From Aldrovandia affinis (lineage: Eukaryota > Chordata > Actinopteri > Notacanthiformes > Halosauridae), in the NCBI GenBank assembly GCA_029706075.1, contig JAINUG010000179.1:248001-312000 (forward strand): DNA of 64,000 bases. The letters are read 5' to 3'. Every line of letters starts with the position of its first letter. Position 1 is the first letter of the stretch. Shown here in pieces: positions 28,801 through 40,695 of this stretch. Position numbers and translations under genes: made by a program. The notes beneath the pieces are model-generated. The model made no database searches and was not told the DNA's origin. It saw only the letters and a program-made list of their open reading frames with translations.

Positions 28801-31800
28801 TGATTGGTTCAGATGCATGTTTTTTTCTGCCTTTTTTCAGTTGAACACCTGCCCTCCTAAGAGTGTGCACAGCCCTGCCAGAGTGTGCAGGTTTACCATG
28901 TTACTCAACACTTATTCAATTTTTTCCCCTCACAGTATTGGAAACCCCGATCATATCTCTTTCCTGTCCTATTGCTGCAACATCCTCCATAAATTCTGGC
29001 ATCATACATAAAGATAGTTATAGGCCTTTATATTTTTCAAATTGAAAAAAACAAAGTAGTAATACTTGCAACAAGCCCAATCACGTCAAACATTTCTTGA
29101 CAAACTGTCCATAGGTTATATGAAGTGAACATGTTGTGACAAGAGAGCCTATAATAGGTCTTACTGTAATAAAGTCATTTTTTTATTAACCCAAGCGCAG
29201 AATGTCAGATTGTTTTACTTAGCATTGTTGGGTATTGGCGGGTTCTTCCGTTAGTGCAGCTCGGAAGGTGTTGCCTGACTAAGTGCATCCACAGAACCAG
29301 ACAATGAAGGGTCTCCAGAAATAGAAAGAGAGACCAAATGATTCAAAAGTGGCCTCAGACTGGGAGGGTCTGAGCAGGGTAGTGAATAATGAATAGCACA
29401 TTTCCTCTGGACTCTGGTCTGGGTAGAGGAAGGAGTGAAGAGATAAGAGGGTATTGTTACAGTTGGACCTGTGTGCGCCTTATACATTTCTCTGTTGTGT
29501 GACAGCAAACACAAGGAGAGGCACAGGATTTTGACATCTACAAGAGGCACTGGCAGCACATCACAGGACAGTTGAAGAATAGAATCCATACCTGATCATT
29601 TAAGTGTTTATATAACCCACCAATATATGGTGATCTGAAAAAAAACATTGCACATTGACATATTTACAAAGCAAAATAAAATCCTATTGCATATTTGTAT
29701 GCATGTATTGCACTTACTACCACAATCTGAGTATATGACTAGCTTGCTATAAAAAGCCCATACAACAAACGATTAGTAGGCAGGTAATCCTGAAGTCAGA
29801 AGTAAGCTCCAAAGCCCACATTACTGAGTTTCACCAGCATTACATTTGTAGTTCTGAAAAGAGAAGAGACTGGGTAATAGAAAGCAGGCTTGAAACGTGA
29901 CACAACACAATTTTGGGACCAGGGCATCCTGCTCATAAAATATACAAAGGAATTTTACCTCGTCTAAGAGGTAATCCTATATACGCGCAGAAAGAGGTAG
30001 CAACATCAGACACGGCAGTTGCCACTGGGGCAGTGCTGTGCACTTGGTCAAACACGATGAACCGTGTGTGAAGGTGAAAAGGCCACATGCCCCAAGGTTT
30101 GTAAAGACCCCTATAATCCATGCATCCAACACAACAAAAACCCTCAAAATAATCCTCAAAGATGCCATAATTGGACAAATGATCTGATGCAAGACAGAAC
30201 AAAGTTGTATATTGATTTACAAGCCATGAGCAACACGTGTATGACCAAACCATCTGCAACATGCCCATGAACAAACCATCTGCACAGCCTTGCGATGACA
30301 CCAGGTCATGTATAATGAATACCCCAGTGCCTTGTCTGAGCTCTTGTTACTTGCAGACACTAGAATACATTTGTGACATCTCACATCTTGCAATAGCTCT
30401 CTGGGCTGTGTGTGTTTGGAATATTCGGAGGTCTTCATCCATCCCATTGCTGAAATTCTACTGGAAAAAAACCTAAACAATGGAAACTTCCCAGCTGTGC
30501 CGTTCCTTTTCAAACAGTAATTACATACTTCCTCCTGACATTTAAGGAAGGGGAGGGCAACATAAAAACAAGGCCACTGGGTCAGTCTGGTCAACATGCT
30601 TATCCTGTCAGAGGTAGCGGGAGAGGGTAATTGCTGTATGCAACCTGAGAAGGACAACCCTCCCTATACAACAACCGCACAGCGCTCAGCCTAACCCAAA
30701 ACACCACAGGACCATAAGCAGAACAAAATGCTTGCAGTCACCTGCATTATTCAATAAAACAGCATGAACTAAAATGTAAAGTCAAACAAACAGCACATAC
30801 GCCATATTTATATTTTCAACCAGAGTGCACAAGCTGGCCTGTATTTTTATACATTTCCTGACCAGCACTAGTGCTGGAAAAAAAAAAAAGAAGAAAAAGA
30901 CCAAAGTATTTGACTGCACACAACATAATAATCAAACCAAGAACAAGTTTGCACACTTTGTGAAGTCACACAACTTTAGCAGAGATGGCAAAGAAGCAAG
31001 GAGATTACTGTGACTTCAAATGGAAATTGGTGGTTTTCATGTTCACAGCTTAAAATATCAAAAATGACAGAAATACATACAACATTGTTTGGGGGAATTG
31101 GAACAGGTGATGAAATGGTGCACAGTATTAATATTAATAGAATTAAATGCAACTTACAGCCCAATGTTGAATGGAAAGAAAATGAATGCATAAACAAAAA
31201 CAGCTAAGTGTAGCTTGCTAGCTAATTTAATTAACAGTATGCACCCAATATGAAGTGAAAGGCCAGTCCATAAGGGTCCCAGAGGAAGATATCATCCCAC
31301 ACCCAGAAAGGTAAATACATGTTTGTAAATTCCCCTTTGCAGAAAAGTTTGGGGACCCTTATTTTAGTTATTCCTGGTGTAATGCACAGTCAATATCTTA
31401 TATTTCGTTAAGCAATTCAAGCGCAAGCACCAAGGTGCGCGCGTTATATTACGTGCAGGCTGAAGCACCAGCGGTGGGAAAAAAGTTTCCCATTTACCAT
31501 TTCCTGTCGAAACAGTAAATCTTTCTTACCATATTGTTGTTGTCGTACACATTTTCCTTAGCTAGCAAGTCATAGTTTCTGAAATAGAACAAAACAAGGA
31601 AATGAGTCAGGCAGTGTCGCCTTTAATTGTTTTTAAAGGTCATTCCCAACTTGTGAAGACAACACAATGCTTTCCCAAGCTATCAAAACACAGTTCAAAA
31701 AATACACATCAACCATTATTAATGTCATAGGTCTCACCACTTCAGAGCGACTAAAGTTTTAGACATGCGGTCAGTTGAACTGAAATCAACCACTGGATCA

Positions 31801-32878
31801 ATGGTTGTTGATTAGTGGTTTTCACTCACTCTGGCTAAACTAATTTTATATAACCATAAATAGAAAAGAACAAACCTAATATACAATTAAAACAAATTTT
31901 TTTCTCTTTTTATGGAATCAATTATTTGCCTTCATAGACAACTCAATGTATATGTGCGATTAAGTCCATTTTTTAATTAGCACATTCCATGATATCGTTG
32001 AAAATTATTTTTATTTTTATTTTTTTTTAGGTTTTGGCCAACACGCACCAGCCTTTATTCTGGATTACTCCCTTGAAATACATTTGACTGTTAGGCAAAG
32101 CCATGAAGACTAAATGCATCATGTCCAGAAATGTAATTGTCACATACAATTACATTTTCCCCACAAACTATACTTCAAAAGACGCACACATTTTGGCAAA
32201 ACGGATGACCGGAGTAACGGGAGTACAGGCAGGTGCATGTAATTGCTTACATTTTGGACAATTGACGGATGCAAGACAAAGACGTCTACTCAATTCTGTT
32301 CTCCCCATTCAGCAGTTATTTTCCAAAGTAAACTATCCTACTAACAAACTAGCCTATTTTCAAAAACTGAACAGACAACACGCGCGTCTCTGTGCTTACA
32401 AGACAATGTCAGACTTATTTTTTGTGAAGCACCCATAATGCGTTGTAGGTTTGTTTTACAGCAGGATCATTTTGGCGCGCGTGAATTGCTCACAGCTGTA
32501 GGGAATGGAGCCGCATTAGTCCCACCAGTAAACCTAGTAAATCCACAGAATATCACCACCAAACAAAACTAGATTCACCGTATAAAGGACAACAACATTC
32601 ATTTAATTATTTGCAGTTCGTTCAACATACGTTGTTGAATTGTCTTCCCTCTGCGAGAAGCACTTCAGATAAATGGTTTCAAACGCCCGCACAAATTCTG
32701 AGTAATGGAAATTATAGTAATTACAAATTCCTTACACGAGGTCCGGTCTGTGCTTGTGGATAAGTGCGCAAAATGCCAGCCCGTCCCTGAATGATGTTGT
32801 CATATTGGTGATGGTCACATCCCGATATCCATCACACTGAGTTTTGCACCACTGCTGTAGTGCCTTGATTGCTGCCAT
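13886..32878 (-). CDS. micall2: MICALL2 (MICAL-like protein 2), complete, 16 coding exons
   Basis: Rab effector and actin-linked scaffold; family knowledge puts MICALL2 (JRAB) with Rab8/Rab13 in recycling of junction proteins. I rebuilt the coding exons from splice sites and matching phases (minus strand, 5' to 3'): 32878-32736, 31578-31530, 27335-27194, 26717-26530, 24369-24242, 24148-23708, 23257-23064, 22276-22192, 21527-21361, 21068-21004, 20410-20287, 18361-18262, 17642-17569, 17414-17300, 16275-16229, 13971-13886. They total 2148 nt (715 residues plus TGA) with every junction in frame. Order: CH domain about 1-108, LIM 191-244, low-complexity Ser/Pro/Thr linker, bMERB coiled coil about 535-688, basic tail with a Lys/Arg-rich end. 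The start is the ATG opening the CH domain ([11 protein letters not shown]). The CH sequence ([19 protein letters not shown]) and synteny with INTS1 favour MICALL2 over MICALL1. The protein is shorter than the human one (about 900 residues), mainly in the linker, so an alternative exon could be missed. Confidence 0.93.
14355..14640 (+). mobile_element. L2-type LINE 3' fragment in MICALL2 intron 15
   Basis: The plus strand encodes [20 protein letters not shown] and then LKSHLFRP, the C-terminal end of an L2-type reverse transcriptase. A short 3' UTR follows, ending in 'gtcgctctggagcgtctgct'. Confidence 0.75.
15397..15500 (-). mobile_element. LINE/SINE tail fragment
   Basis: Reversed copy of the shared 3' tail ('ggcatttagcagacacgctt' then 'atccagagcgacttacag'); no head is recognisable. 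Confidence 0.7.
16229..20410 (-). other. micall2: MICALL2 exons 11-15: bMERB (Rab-binding) coiled-coil domain
   Basis: Five exons (20410-20287, 18361-18262, 17642-17569, 17414-17300, 16275-16229) encode the helical bMERB domain. Recognisable segments are [60 protein letters not shown] and [19 protein letters not shown]. This domain binds Rab8-family GTPases in MICAL and MICAL-like proteins (family knowledge). Exon 14 contains a short Gln/Glu run (AAEQQQEQE) from CAG/GAG codons. The final exon (13971-13886) adds a very basic tail. Confidence 0.92.
18895..19122 (-). mobile_element. tRNA-derived SINE (family C) in a MICALL2 intron, minus strand
   Basis: On the minus strand: A box-like 'gtggtataatggttaggg', B box (ggttcaatcccc), a body 'tacccttgagcaaggtactt', then the tail 'agcgtctgctaaatgcc' and ATGTAA-type repeats. 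It lies between exons 11 and 12. Confidence 0.85.
23708..24369 (-). other. micall2: MICALL2 exons 5-6: LIM zinc-binding domain and linker start
   Basis: Exon 5 (24369-24242) and exon 6 (24148-23708) together encode a complete double zinc finger. Counted on the rebuilt protein, the eight ligands are C191, C194, H212, C215 and C218, C221, C241, H244. The 93-base intron between the exons falls just before C218. The rest of exon 6 is a Thr/Ala/Pro-rich linker with no recognisable fold, ending in phase 2 at a GTGAGT donor. LIM domains mediate protein contacts; which partner this one binds cannot be seen from sequence. Confidence 0.92.
26110..26262 (+). mobile_element. tRNA-derived SINE (family A) in MICALL2 intron 4
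   Basis: Head 'gtggttcagcaggtagagca', B box region 'gggttcacattcccat', tail 'aaaagcgtctgctaaaagg'. Same family as the 48.45-kb copy. Confidence 0.85.
26936..27160 (+). mobile_element. tRNA-derived SINE (family C) in MICALL2 intron 3
   Basis: Head 'ggtagtgtaatggttaggga', B box (ggttcaattcc), body 'tacccttgagcaaggtactt', tail 'aggagcatctgctaaatgcc'. It ends about 35 bases from exon 3. Confidence 0.87.
27194..32878 (-). other. micall2: MICALL2 exons 1-3: calponin-homology (CH) domain
   Basis: Exon 1 (32878-32736) encodes the first 47 residues including [20 protein letters not shown], the core CH motif. It ends in phase 2 at a GTAAGG donor. Exon 2 (31578-31530) supplies [16 protein letters not shown] and exon 3 (27335-27194) starts [20 protein letters not shown]. 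All three junctions keep frame. The CH domain in MICAL-like proteins binds actin or partner proteins and, by family knowledge, can fold back on the C-terminal half. Intron 2 (about 4.2 kb) holds the palindromic MITE at 27.66-27.94 kb. Confidence 0.92.
27660..27942. mobile_element. Palindromic (foldback) MITE in MICALL2 intron 2
   Basis: Two inverted arms of about 105 bases, 27660-27764 and 27841-27942, match almost base for base when one is reversed: 'aaaagttttagaacaccccc' through 'tacaaaggtaagcggtaaac'. A 76-base A-rich spacer separates them. There is no coding capacity. A single arm of the same element is at 58.45 kb. Confidence 0.88.
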
Positions 32879-34310
32879 CCTCTGCAAAGCTGCTATGAAC
32901 GAAAAGAGCGAAAAAAGTTTTGAAACTGCTTTGAAATGCCGAGGGAATTCAACTAAACCAGCTGGTCTTCAATCAGCTGGTCTTCTTTCCAGGCGGTTTT
33001 TAAATGGCGCGGAAAATCCCCTTGGATGAGATACTGTGCCTCAAGATTGTTGTAGGAACTCCTCAATTCACTATGCGTAACGATAGGCTACCTGAAAAAA
33101 GGTTGTTGTCGTGACGTAATTGGGTGGAGCTTTAAGTATGACTTAAGCATCGTTAATTGTTATAAGCAAGTAGCCTACTTTTCTTAGTTTATCAAATATG
33201 ACTGATTTAATATATGGAAGCAAGCTCAATGTTTTTCTTGATATGGAGCATTTCAAATGTAATTTTGTTTATGCATTTTACTGGATATTTGATGTTTGCC
33301 TTTTCTAAACAATTTTAATTAGGCTATTCTTTTTTTTTATTGTACAAATATTTACATTTACAGACATAAAGGAACAAAGACTTTCACACAAGGGTCACCA
33401 ATACTTTTGACAAAGACCGGCACAAAAAACTACTGATTCAGACAGTAGATACGATCACAAACAGGATCTTGGGGGAAATAAAATAAACTGAGAAGAAAAA
33501 CAAACGTCTAAAAACGGTCATTTAAAAATTCTAAATTACATAGACATAAAATTACAAACACGTTTTAAAAGCACAACGAAAAAGGGATTTTGTGCTCGGA
33601 CTCTGCTGGCGTTCCAGAGCGCGGGTCCTCAGGGGGTGAGCTATAGTATGACCAGTTCTTTACAGTGGCTCACCCCCCATTTCTCTATTTTATTTGTATA
33701 CAGAGAGAAAACAGGGCTCTCGTGAACCTACTGATTCTTAGTCGCATATTGCGTAGCCTACTATGATTATTCAAAACCATCATAAAGTAACGTCCATGGC
33801 TCGTATAATACCTTCCAAACTTTCTACTGTATAAGTAAAACTAACAAACCGCGTTCCGCGCTGTAACCACCACACCATGAATTCTCATGTGAGCATTCTG
33901 TGGAGTAACTTGTCCTGTACATAAGGACTCCTCCTATGTAGCCTACATGAATGACATTATATTACAAATGTATGTTCAACTGTGTTTGCACTTTTTAATC
34001 ATTTATTTCTTCATTTGACTTGTTTAAATGTATATAGAAAGTGTGGGTTATGACAGAGGTGTAGTGGCGAATGAACATATTCGAATAATATTCGGATATG
34101 TGTGTTACAGACCTGCCAACTTTAATTGTAGAGTACAGGGTGGTATGGCAAACCTCGCCAATATTTCCCACCTCCCTTTTCTTGCAAAGCGTGAGAAATG
34201 GTTCGCGCAACCAAACTTTTCCTGGCTTTGGTCCAAATACTACGTTTGAACTGTAGCCTCATTTTTTGCTTGTGGTAGTATTCTGATAAAGCAGGCCGTT
34301 ATATTATATA
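32879..34310. promoter_or_regulatory. micall2: MICALL2 5' flank
   Basis: The promoter and 5' UTR of MICALL2 should lie in the first few hundred bases. I see no clear TATA box. The rest has no gene; a CG-containing patch at 33590-33670 is unexplained. Confidence 0.3.
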
Positions 34311-34873
34311 CAGTCAACTGCCAAAATAAAGGAAACACTTGAGTAAATTAAGGATTCTGACGGCTCTATTATGGGTGCATTTTCCTGGCATGGTTTAGGT
34401 CCACTCAATCGCTTAGAGGGCCAGGTAAACGCCAACAAATACAAAGCCATTTTGAGTGATCACCTTCATCCTATGGTGAAGCATTTATATCCTGATGGGA
34501 GTGGTCTCTTCCAGGATAGCAATGCCCCCATCCACAGGGCACGAGTGGTTACGGAATGGTTTGATGAGCATGAAAACAGTGTAAACCAGTGTATGCCATG
34601 GCTCACAGTCACTAGATCTCAACCCAATTAAACATGTATGTGAGATTCCAGAGGGGTGGCTAAGGCAACGTTTTCCACCACCATCAACAACAAAAATAAA
34701 AGATGTAATTTCTTGTGGAAGAATGGTTTTGCATCCCTCCAATATAGATCCAGACACTTGTAGAATCTATGCTAAGGTGCATTGAGGGTGTTCTGGCAGC
34801 TAACAGTGGCCCAACGCCCTATTAAATCACTATATTGGTGTTTCCTCAATTTCTTTCCTATTCGTTGCCTGTA
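34311..34873 (+). mobile_element. Tc1-derived short element, copy 1
   Basis: Left end 'cagtcaactgccaaaataaa'; right end carries 'ggtgtttcctcaatttcttt'. The interior encodes the C-terminal part of a Tc1-type transposase, with YKAILSDHLHPMVKHLYPDG, GLFQDSNAPIHRARVVTEWF and FDEHEN. The first Asp of the catalytic triad and the DNA-binding region are missing, so it is an internally deleted derivative. Confidence 0.82.
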
Positions 34874-34889
34874 TATACATACATATACA

Positions 34890-35280
34890 TTATATGTCAA
34901 GTTGTCAAAATAGAGACCAAAATGGATGGAGCAAGGTATAAATAAATCTTGGAGGAAAATCTGCTACAGTCTGCAAGGAACCTGGGATTTATATTCCAGC
35001 AGGACAATGACCCAAAGCATACAGAAAAAGGCACATTGGAGTGGTTTAAAAACAGAAAATATCAATGTTCTGGAAAGTGAAAGCCCAGAACATTTGAAAT
35101 ACTGCATTAGGAAATAGCAACAGTCGAAGAGGGATGGCCGCAAGTTGAAACTCACTGACAGAAATATAGAGACACTTAACAGCATAGTTGTTAAAAACCA
35201 CAAAACAGACAGAAATATAGAGACACTTAACAGCATAGTTGTTAAAAACCACAAAACAGCGGCCTCAACGATTATCACAG
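34890..35280 (+). mobile_element. Tc1-like transposase remnant with internal 51-bp duplication
   Basis: The plus strand has [20 protein letters not shown]-like codons (about 35000-35055), the DNDPKH signature of Tc1 transposases, in a frame broken before and after. A 51-base unit (gacagaaatatagagacact then taacagcatagttgttaaaa and accacaaaaca) is exactly duplicated at 35157-35258. Confidence 0.7.
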
Positions 35281-35314
35281 AGCTGAACACCTCCGTGAAA
35301 GCTGTATTGTAAAA

Positions 35315-35672
35315 AATGGTGGGGCTGCCATTCGGAAACCCTATTTTTAGTTGCCAATTATACCCTCTCTTTTTCATGTCAATTATCCCCACCCTCATAT
35401 GAGAGGTAATTTCCATAGTCCTGAGACTAGTGGGCACTGTACTGCCTCCTCCGAGCTGGCACCTGCCACGGTCACCGTAAAACACAGAACCACTCATTTA
35501 TGCAGCAAGCTCATATCAGCTTCCCTCCCCCTTCCCCAGGGCAGACAGGCAATTGCCGCCCCCTAGTGGCACTCCCGGCCAGAGCCAAATTGGCGTGACT
35601 GAGGTGAAATCAAACCCCAGTCACAGTAGGCAGTGTCGAACGTTCTTACCGCTACACAACCTGAGAGGCCCT
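35315..35672 (-). mobile_element. tRNA-derived SINE (family B), minus strand
   Basis: Reversed, it has a tRNA-like head 'tgtgtagcggtaagaacgtt', a B box-like 'ggggtttgatttcacc', a body with 'ggccgggagtgccactaggg', and a tail 'aattggcaactaaaaatagg'. This is the same layout as the 4.87-kb element. Confidence 0.65.
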
Positions 35673-36303
35673 TCACAGTGTACATTTTGACTCCTTCTGT
35701 GAAGTCTTCTCTTGTAAGAGCAAAGTTACAGCACAGCTGAAACAGAACACCAAAACCACTACAGAGGCTACAGTTTTTTTCCAGCTAGTCTTTGTAACAG
35801 CTGAGGCTAGATCTTGTTCTCTGTGACCTAAGGATTAGGTAGCAGGAAAGTACGTAATGGTTTCATAAGATTCATCAAGATTTAGCTCAGGTGTGCACAA
35901 CTCCATTCTTTGATTGTCAGTATGTATACTGGTCTTTGTTTCAACCAGTTCTTCTGGCTTAATTTTCTAAACAGCTCCATACTCTGATAGTGGTTCACTT
36001 TATTATCTGACTGCATTACAAAGTTTTCACTGTGCATACTACAGTTGCAATGAAAGATGTTAGATCAAATAAACGATTGGGCTGATTAAATGATTATGGG
36101 CAGAATTTGGTATGGATTCCTGAAACAGATTGTCCCTTGATTTACATACAAGATTTGTAGGCTTCAGTCAGTAGTTATATAAAACTAAAATATATAAACT
36201 ATGCTGAGAAACTAGAAAAAGCAACTACACTGCTATTGATCAAAACCATTTATGAACAACACAAATCAGACAAAAAGTAGACCTCATGTGCAAAGTTATC
36301 TAA
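35673..36303. other. Intergenic DNA, nothing recognisable
   Basis: No exon or repeat family I can support. Confidence 0.5.
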
Positions 36304-36446
36304 TGTGGTTCTGTGTGGCTCAGTAGGTAGAGCATGGCACTGACAACACTTAGGTTGTGAGTTCGATTCCCACTGGGACCACATATACTGAAAAATGTAT
36401 GCATTTGCTACTGTAAGTTGCTTTGGATAATAGCGTCTGTTTTAAA
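36304..36446 (+). mobile_element. tRNA-derived SINE (family A), plus strand
   Basis: Head 'gtggctcagtaggtagagca', B box (gttcgattccc), tail 'ggataatagcgtctgtttta'. Confidence 0.85.
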
Positions 36447-38330
36447 TTATATTATAGATGTAAGTAATATATTACAGAGATTATACTGTCTATGTTATTT
36501 CACACATGTTTTTGATGGATCATCTGAACATGAAGAGGACTTTGAGCTCATGCTCGCATCCACCAGAAGGTGGCAGCATTTGCTTTTCAAAAGGAATAGA
36601 GCAGCTGCCCGCCCAGTGATAATGTAAAAGCTGGGTTATTCACTTTTCTTGTTTCTGGCTAACATGAAAAACTATGCAATCAATCAAGTGTATATTACAT
36701 AAATTATAATATGAGATGCATTACTGGTGGTTCCCAAACATAGTATGTATAGCTTCCTTATTCTCTGTGGTTTATAAACTCACACACATAAACTCAATTT
36801 TAATCCCAGACTGAATAGAATTTAAGACTTACTGAATGATAGTACTTTATTGTTGTTGTCAAGCATAATATTATGTTATGGCATAATATTTATGGTGTAA
36901 TATCTAGTATTACAACTGTGTACATCCTTCTGCTGTTTCACCCTGACCAAATAAGATGGATTTATCTGACAGCACTGCTTAGCCCACAGAGGTTTCAGAC
37001 CACACTGGAATATCCATTTCCTCATTCTCTCAGTGGAAGGCATTGGATGTAAAACATTATCTTGATCACAATGTAAACCATCCTGCTCTACAGTAAGTCA
37101 GTACGAAAGTGAATGCAGTCTGCTCTGTTTTCTACCAGGGTTTGAAGAGCTTGCTAGCCTTCTTCACAGGGGCCCAGAGTGCACTCTGGGAAATTAGTCT
37201 GTCCCAAGAGCAGTTGTGCTGATTGCCTCACCAAAGCTTTCATATCCATCATCTACTGTGCAGGTGTTCACACAGATTGATGGAAGTAATATGTCCTGGA
37301 AGTCCACCTTGAATTGGCAGGGTAGACCAGTGCCCTCTACTGGAGTAGTGCTGGCCATGCCGCCAACTCATGGTTGATACTCAAAGTTTGTGGGCATGTT
37401 GGGAACCTTTCTGAATAAATTGAGGGCTTCCAGGGTTCTGAGCAAATGTGCTAGTGTACTGGGGGTCTTCAGCACCTCAATTTCACAGGAGACAATGCAG
37501 GAGTGTAGGCTTAGCTGAGTTTAGCAGCTCTTGAGAGCTGGTCCCTTGGAAGGGAGTGGCAGACACTCTGGGGTATAGGATGTTTTTGTTACCAGATTCA
37601 GAGGAACTGCAGGTTCCTGCAGAGCTGCTTAAGCTAACACCACTGTCCTTTGTTGGCATGCAGCAGGTGACATTTTTATATGGATCATCTTGTTCACATT
37701 CTGCAATCCGTGGAGTAACCCTGAGTGGGAAATGTGACAGGAGACTTTAGATATGTACGTCCACCAGTATTTTGACATCTTCAAATATAATAGTCTAATA
37801 TTTTTTTGTGACAATTATGTGTAGGAATAACATTACACCACATTTAGAAAAGGTTATTTATACTGTTCTGGGGGTCATATTAAGTAATATAATTGAAGCA
37901 CCGTTTCTCACAGTTACAGCGATATCTGCCTGCTCACAGTGGGTTTTCCTACATTTTATCAATGGTCAGCATGTTGTGATGTGTCGTGATTGTTAGAGGA
38001 TGGATCAAAATGTTTTGGGATAAAAGCCTGAAAGAAAAAATAAATAGGAGAAAAGTAAGGGAGTTGTGAAAAAAGTGATGCAAAGCTGGAAGGCCTTAAC
38101 ATGTGTTAAAGGAGACAGAATAGACAGGTTTGATGCAAATATCAGGAAATCATTTTTAAAACAAAGCTGATAGGAAACCTCTCACACAATTGGATACTTA
38201 AAAACACACTGAAAATTATGTGATTTTCTCAGTTAGGAAAGATTCTGGAAAATTCAACATGGTTGTCATCCACCCTTGCCATAACACTGATATAAACTGT
38301 AGCTACTCCATAGAGAAATACAAATTTGTG
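36447..38330. other. Intergenic DNA, no gene seen
   Basis: Stretch 37100-37750 is less AT-rich but has no splice-bounded open frame and no repeat family I recognise. Confidence 0.45.
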
Positions 38331-38765
38331 TAGTTCAACGAAATACAAAATGACGAGAACAAGCCCTTCGGCCAATCTATGCTCGTCATTTCCTAATATA
38401 AAGAATATCCAGTACTGCATCAACCATGGACCCGAATACCCCAAGTGTTTCTTCCTCAACTTCCTGACTTGACAAGCTGTTCCATGCATTGATGACTCTT
38501 AAGAAACCAGATAGTGTGGAATGTACCTTTAATTTCCACCTGTGCCCTCATTCTGCTAACTGAACTAAATGTAAAAAATATTTGGCGGTTCACTTTGTTA
38601 ATCCCTTTTATGAATTTAAAAACCCTAATCAACCCTAATCAACCCCCCTTGGTCTCCTTTAGCTAAGCTTGAATAAAGCATCTTAAGCATCTTAAGTCTG
38701 TCTTAACTTTTACCTTTTATACCAGGTACCAATTTAGTTGCCCTTTGTACTTTTTCAAGAGTACA
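38330..38765 (-). mobile_element. CR1-like LINE C-terminal fragment, minus strand
   Basis: On the minus strand: LEKVQRATKLVPGIKGKS, then GLIRVFKFIKGINKVNR and, after a frameshift, VINAWNSLSSQEVEEETLGV. These are the C-terminal end of a CR1/L3-type reverse transcriptase. The 3' UTR 'ggccgaagggcttgttctcg' follows. Confidence 0.65.
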
Positions 38766-40689
38766 AAGCTTCTATATTTTTATTGTCATGTGGTGGGGGA
38801 GGAGGGGGGTGGGCTATGAAGAGGACGCTAATGGGAGGGCTACAATGAGGAACCAAATGAAAAAGTTCATGTGTCCCCAACTTTTTGTGTTTTGTGGTTT
38901 GTTCATGCATATGCAATATATTTCTCACAAAAAATTAGATTATTTTCTCATTATTTTATTAGTGTGCATTGTGAGAGAAAAAAATTTTTCTGGAGCTTGG
39001 TCTCCTTAAGACAAAATAACAGAAAGGTAACAGAAGGTTTCATATATATATCCCAAGTGAGTCACTGTTTAAGACTTGAACTGAATAGAACTGAATAAAT
39101 AATGAAATGTATGAAATATAAGTTGCCTCAGATAAGGGCACTTGCTTTAATATGAATTCAAGCTTTGAGGAGCGACAAGTTTGAACCTTTTTTCTGTCAC
39201 TCTATCGCTTGAGGCTTGTGGTAGCCTGCAGATGTCTTTCACTAGTGACTCAAAGTAACAGGATAGCAGAGGTATGGGCTGGCCACTGATGAGATCATTT
39301 GTTTTTGACAATGGTTATCAGTACCTTTCTTCTTAATTAGATTTTTTATCTTGGAATTACCTAATGAATTTTAAAAGCATGAGATTGAATTGCCAGGATC
39401 ACGATTAATGGAGTAAATATCTATAAAAGCAATAAACATTTTTTAAAACAATGTCATTTTGGTACAGATATCACTTGTTCAATACAAAAACAGGTAAATA
39501 ATTAAAAATGTACAGCACACAGTATAATTCTTTTTATCTTTTTTCTTCCCAGTTTGGAATCACCTATTGTGCCTATTGAGTTATCACTGTGACACCCATG
39601 CCCTGCACAAGGTGCACTGTGGCTGAACCATGCTTTATTTTACACAGTTTACACTATTTTACAGTATGCATTGTACTACAGGAGAGCTATGTAGCTAGTG
39701 GTGGGACAGTGATCTCTCAGTGACCTCATAATGGGTGGAGCTACAATGAGCTGTCAATTAACAACTTGTTTGAAGAAATCAAAAGCCTGTGATGTCCACA
39801 GCACAACAAACACAACGATTGCCACCATATGCTAACCCATTTCTGGCTACATGAAACCTCCCATCACTAGCGTTAACACCAATCAGAGGAGAGGTGTATC
39901 TCTGATTGATGATATCTGCCTGGCACATTGTTGGGAGAATCTAATCCAGCAGTCACCCAAATATACAGTAGTCAACTAAGTCCCAGGCTTGAAGTGGAGA
40001 TATAGGCTAGGTTATAGGTTCCAGCCTGAATTTGAGGTCAGCACATTTACTAGCCAAGCCACTCATGAGCACTTCAGTGTAAAACAATGTCATTAATATC
40101 CAGTTCTGCATGTTCAATAAGATCTGCTGAAACTAGAATGTAAAGAAACTGTTCAAAAAGGAATAAAGTCAATTTTATTTGGAGAATACGGCTATTTAGA
40201 GGTATATCTACAGCTGTTTAAATAGTTAATGACAGCTGACAAAAATGGAAGACAAAAATGGTATTACAAATGTGAAACCATATAAAGGGGTTACTTTGGT
40301 CACAAATGTTTCCTACAGCTGACATGGGAAAAATGTGCAAATTAGCCAAACAAGTTTTTAAAAAATCCAAAACGAACAGATGTCCAAACAAGCAGTGCTA
40401 CATTTACACTATTTTTGATTCGTTACGCTATTTTCTATCTTTTTACACTCCCATAATGCACTTGAGCATTGAAGAATGGTAGAGAGGAAGTTAAAAGGCT
40501 TCTGGCAAGCAATACAGATGGTGCTACTCCATAATATTAATTTGCAAGTGTAGTCAGTCAGCATGTTGTGGTGGGAAACAGCTGTTTGAGCTTCAGAGCT
40601 ATGAAGGTTTCAAATGCAGAAACATGATGAATTTGCTTATTTACACAATCCATGTCAATTCAGTAAGTCAAAACACAAACAGAAACAGA
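38766..40689. other. Intergenic DNA downstream of the homeobox gene, no gene seen
   Basis: AT-rich; a short G-rich patch near 38790-38815 and no exon. Confidence 0.5.
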
Positions 40690-40695
40690 TTTATT
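40690..40695 (-). other. Polyadenylation signal of the homeobox gene (AATAAA)
   Basis: A perfect AATAAA on the minus strand (TTTATT on plus) about 240 bases beyond the homeobox stop codon. Position fits a short 3' UTR. Confidence 0.5.

Noticed and set aside
29251-29589. 112-residue minus-strand frame in MICALL2 intron 2
   Set aside because: No recognisable domain and no matching splice context; likely chance.
29933-30657. Minus-strand frames of 122 and 146 residues in MICALL2 intron 2, one with a MDYRGL string reminiscent of retrotransposon reverse transcriptase
   Set aside because: Neighbouring motifs do not follow and the frames overlap inconsistently; chance similarity.
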